Made by a program: the position numbers and the translations under genes. This document shows positions 5,345-6,599 of a stretch of DNA of 6,599 bases, one piece after another. This DNA is from Methanomicrobiales archaeon (lineage in GTDB: Archaea; Halobacteriota; Methanomicrobia; Methanomicrobiales; Methanoculleaceae), in contig JAAYND010000122.1 in NCBI GenBank assembly GCA_012521035.1, forward strand, positions 1 to 6,599, written 5' to 3'. The notes beneath the pieces were generated by a model. The model was given only the letters and a program-made list of their open reading frames with translations, was not told the DNA's origin and did no database searches. The first letter of the stretch is position 1, and each line of letters starts with the position of its first letter.

Positions 5345-5570
5345 CTACAGGAGCGCCCGGAACTCGTCGACGGTGATCCCGGCCTGAAATAGAATTGTCT
5401 GGAGAGTTTTTGGTGCAAGAGTATTTTCAGAATGCACAGGAACGGTCACGATGACATCACGCATAGCATGGTGAAGGTAGTGATGACTTCCCCGGACGCC
5501 AACCACTTCGAACCCGGCTTTCTTGAGGGCTCTTGGCCACCTTCACGCCGGCGGTTCCCGGAAGTCTCAT
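5345..5570 (-). pseudogene. hicA: HicA mRNA-interferase toxin, frameshifted
   Basis: HicA toxins are small double-stranded-RNA-binding-fold ribonucleases that cut mRNA and are neutralised by HicB. Here the start reads MRLPGTAGVKVA, then one surplus base at 5533-5534 (AA in GGCCAAGAGCC on the minus strand) breaks the frame. Past it the correct frame continues RALKKAGFEVVGVRGSHHYL and runs to TAG at 5347-5345. Removing that base gives 74 residues, normal for HicA, with the GSHH motif carrying the catalytic histidine at 27-30. As written, the product would stop after about 37 residues and lack this motif. The ATG overlaps the hicB stop in ATGA, so the two are translationally coupled. The rest of the sequence is undamaged, so the change is recent or a sequencing error. 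Confidence 0.9.
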
Positions 5571-5800
5571 ACCCTCGCGTTGGTTGTGTTCAGGGGGACA
5601 GAGATCTCAACCGGGATCGGTTTGCCGAGTTTTTTGGCCACCTCGACGTATCCTGCAATCGCCTCCTCGATATGCGCCAGCGCCTCTTCCCGGGTAGACC
5701 CCTCGCTGATACATCCCGGAAGGGATGGTACCGTTACGGTATACCCTCCATCCTCATTCTGCTCCATAAGAACGGTATAACGGAGACGAGTCTCCGACAA
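5567..5800 (-). CDS. hicB: HicB-family antitoxin
   Basis: This encodes 77 residues, complete. HicB antitoxins bind and inhibit HicA and often repress their own operon. The family signature is clear: RYTVLMEQNEDGGYTVTVPS then LPGCISEG (7-34), followed by the helix TREEALAHIEEAIAGYVEVA and the KKLGKPIP turn. It ends soon after, with no helix-turn-helix or ribbon-helix-helix tail visible, so DNA binding would need a partner or may be absent. The start is TTG at 5800, supported by GGAGGG (minus strand, 5812-5807) six bases upstream; no ATG fits. A TATA box lies at 5834-5843. It overlaps hicA by four bases. Since hicA is broken, this may be an orphan antitoxin. Confidence 0.92.
   Translation of the reverse strand: MSETRLRYTVLMEQNEDGGYTVTVPSLPGCISEGSTREEALAHIEEAIAGYVEVAKKLGKPIPVEISVPLNTTNARV
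5781..5796. promoter_or_regulatory. Palindrome at the start of hicB
   Basis: CGGAGAC (5781-5787) and GTCTCCG (5790-5796) are perfect seven-base arms around GA, within codons 2 to 7 of hicB. It could be an operator just downstream of the transcript start or an mRNA hairpin that limits translation from the TTG start. Confidence 0.5.
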
Positions 5801-5833
5801 TCGAATCCCTCCAGTGGAGAGGTAGTTCTTGAG

Positions 5834-5843
5834 ACCATATAGG
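5834..5843 (-). promoter_or_regulatory. TATA box of the hicB-hicA operon
   Basis: The minus strand reads CCTATATGGT. A transcript would start near 5813, directly before the GGAGGG ribosome binding site, giving a short leader. Confidence 0.6.
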
Positions 5844-5885
5844 GATTATGGAGGAACTTTGCAGTCGGTGCGAGCTCCTCCGGGA

Positions 5886-5999
5886 TCAGCCCGAGAGTCT
5901 GTTCGCACCCGGACAGAGGGGCTTTCTGACCAGGGCATGCACGCCGGTGGTGAGAGCCTGCTTCGCGGTCTCGAAGTGGCAAAGGGCCGGCACCCTACA
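5886..5999 (-). pseudogene. Fragment resembling a Gfo/Idh/MocA oxidoreductase
   Basis: One minus-strand frame gives about 37 residues, CRVPALCHFETAKQALTTGV followed by HALVRKPLCPGANRLSG, then a stop. It resembles the N-terminal half of Gfo/Idh/MocA NAD-dependent sugar dehydrogenases, where a histidine-led helix precedes a strand and the motif EKPL. Here the glutamate is replaced by arginine (VRKPL). No start codon or flanking domain is present. A short open stretch after the stop (LGLIPEELAPTAKFL) could be more of the same dead gene or unrelated. The match rests on pattern memory. Confidence 0.5.
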
Positions 6000-6160
6000 G
6001 TCTTTCGCCGCGGCGAGCCACGCCGGCCAGGGGCACGGAGGGGATGGCCGGCAAGGTGCCGGGGAAGGTTTCCATGAGGAGGTCGAGGTCAGTGATGCTC
6101 CCCTCTACAAACTCCACCCGGGAGATCGATCACCACCCTCCGCCGGCGCTCATCGTCGGT
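5995..6160 (-). pseudogene. Fragment resembling an NAD-dependent sugar-nucleotide epimerase
   Basis: The minus strand reads RVEFVEGSITDLDLLMETFP and then GTLPAIPSVPLAGVARRG before TAG. Extended short-chain epimerases have a matching region: a strand ending in G(S/D), a D-L-L helix, then AAIPSVP before the catalytic part. Relative to that, about six to eight residues around the usual GIFHLA segment appear deleted. Just upstream in another frame is RVVIDLPGG, which fits the strand ending in aspartate, so a frameshift is also likely. No N-terminal glycine-rich nucleotide-binding motif or YxxxK motif remains. Together with the neighbouring oxidoreductase fragment it suggests a decayed surface-sugar locus. 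Confidence 0.5.
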
Positions 6161-6179
6161 TTTTCTCGGCTAACCAGTG

Positions 6180-6474
6180 CCAGAATTTCCGCAAATTGAG
6201 AGGGAAATAGAGTATTATTCCTGTGACTCACGGGCCCGCTCTTCTCGTTCCGCCCTGATTCCCATGCATCCGGCCCATGTACGATCGCTAGCGAAAAACT
6301 TCGTGGGAGGGGGTGGTGATACCCGATCTTTTGAGCGCCGGGATGCGGTCAGAATCCTGGATTCACCGCTCCGGTAGGCGGGATCAAACCGCAATAAATA
6401 TCCTCTGTGGGGCCATATCGGAATGTATAACTCCCTTAGAGTCAGTTTATGAGCATTTGAAGGGTTCTCTGGTC
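6180..6474. other. Intergenic stretch with no supported gene
   Basis: No credible coding frame is seen on either strand. AATAAATATCC (6392-6402) is TATA-like on the plus strand and could drive transcription toward the tandem repeat array. The minus strand may hold further eroded pieces of the sugar genes, but I cannot support any. Confidence 0.35.
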
Positions 6475-6599
6475 GACCCTGGATGGATGTTCATCAATCC
6501 GACCCTGGATGGATGTTCATCAATCCGACCCTGGATGGATGTTCATCAATCCGACCCTGGATGGATGTTCATCAATCCGACCCTGGATGGATGTTCATC
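6475..6599. repeat. 26-bp tandem repeat array, running off the window
   Basis: The unit, starting GACCCTGGATGGATGTTC and ending ATCAATCC, occurs identically at 6475-6500, 6501-6526, 6527-6552 and 6553-6578, with 21 bases of a fifth copy to the window end. There are no spacers, so it is not a CRISPR array. Since 26 is not a multiple of three, it is not a repeated peptide. Within each unit the last 20 bases are an imperfect dyad: GGAT pairs with ATCC and GATG with CATC, eight of ten positions matching. Such directly repeated dyads resemble iterons or arrayed protein-binding sites. The identity of the copies implies recent expansion or homogenisation. Confidence 0.93.

Noticed and set aside
4942..5376. 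Plus-strand 144-codon open frame
   Set aside because: It starts inside the 200-residue gene, runs through the right repeat copy and into the hicA end, and shows no coherent protein pattern.
5432..5842. Plus-strand 136-codon open frame
   Set aside because: It is antisense to hicB and hicA, whose protein signatures are clear.
5848..6210. Plus-strand 120-codon open frame
   Set aside because: It has no family resemblance and a composition like a shadow frame. The minus strand over the same bases reads as epimerase and oxidoreductase fragments.
6475..6599. CRISPR array
   Set aside because: The 26-base units follow each other directly with no unique spacers, so this is a plain tandem repeat.

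Overview
The window looks like a GC-rich euryarchaeal chromosome segment, most likely from a methanogen of the order Methanomicrobiales (Methanoculleus-like). This rests on an Orc1/Cdc6-type archaeal replication initiator, archaeal TATA boxes about 25 bases before predicted transcript starts, Shine-Dalgarno sites (GGAGG, GAGGTGA), and small proteins resembling ones I associate with that group. No marker gene fixes the species. About half the window is intergenic, repeated or decayed DNA, so it is an accessory-type region.

Bases 1-990 are repeat-rich and contain no convincing gene. Two diverged direct-repeat copies (about 181-313 and 777-944) flank a region that looks like a replication origin. 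That region has a 95-bp tandem duplication and several copies of a 20-bp palindrome (TTTGCGACA, GG, TGTCGCAAA) with extra half sites. Immediately next to it, on the minus strand, is the orc1/cdc6 gene (988-2115), which probably has a leaderless transcript and an unusual Walker B motif. Behind its promoter lies a small minus-strand gene for a coiled-coil, membrane-tailed protein resembling phage XhlA (2239-2481).

Bases 2590-3300 hold a plus-strand gene with every sign of strong expression: TATA box, Shine-Dalgarno, heavily C-ending codons and a clear hairpin terminator. It encodes an unrecognised 166-residue protein (2654-3154). A small 63-residue gene follows at 3534-3725, and its end contains a 22-bp perfect palindrome.

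Bases 3830-5345 are an AT-rich island with two plus-strand genes 15 bases apart: a 94-residue or shorter protein and a 200-residue protein with a C-terminal membrane helix. The island is bracketed by two roughly 73-bp direct repeats, which suggests a mobile or transferred cassette. The layout would suit a small defence or toxin module, but that is inference.

Bases 5345-5840 carry a minus-strand hicB-hicA toxin-antitoxin pair. hicB is intact (TTG start with GGAGG). hicA overlaps it by ATGA but has a one-base frameshift that removes the catalytic histidine region. Bases 5886-6160 contain decayed minus-strand pieces of what look like a Gfo/Idh/MocA oxidoreductase and an NAD-dependent sugar-nucleotide epimerase. 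The window ends inside an exact 26-bp tandem repeat array (6475-6599, 4.8 copies) that probably continues beyond it.
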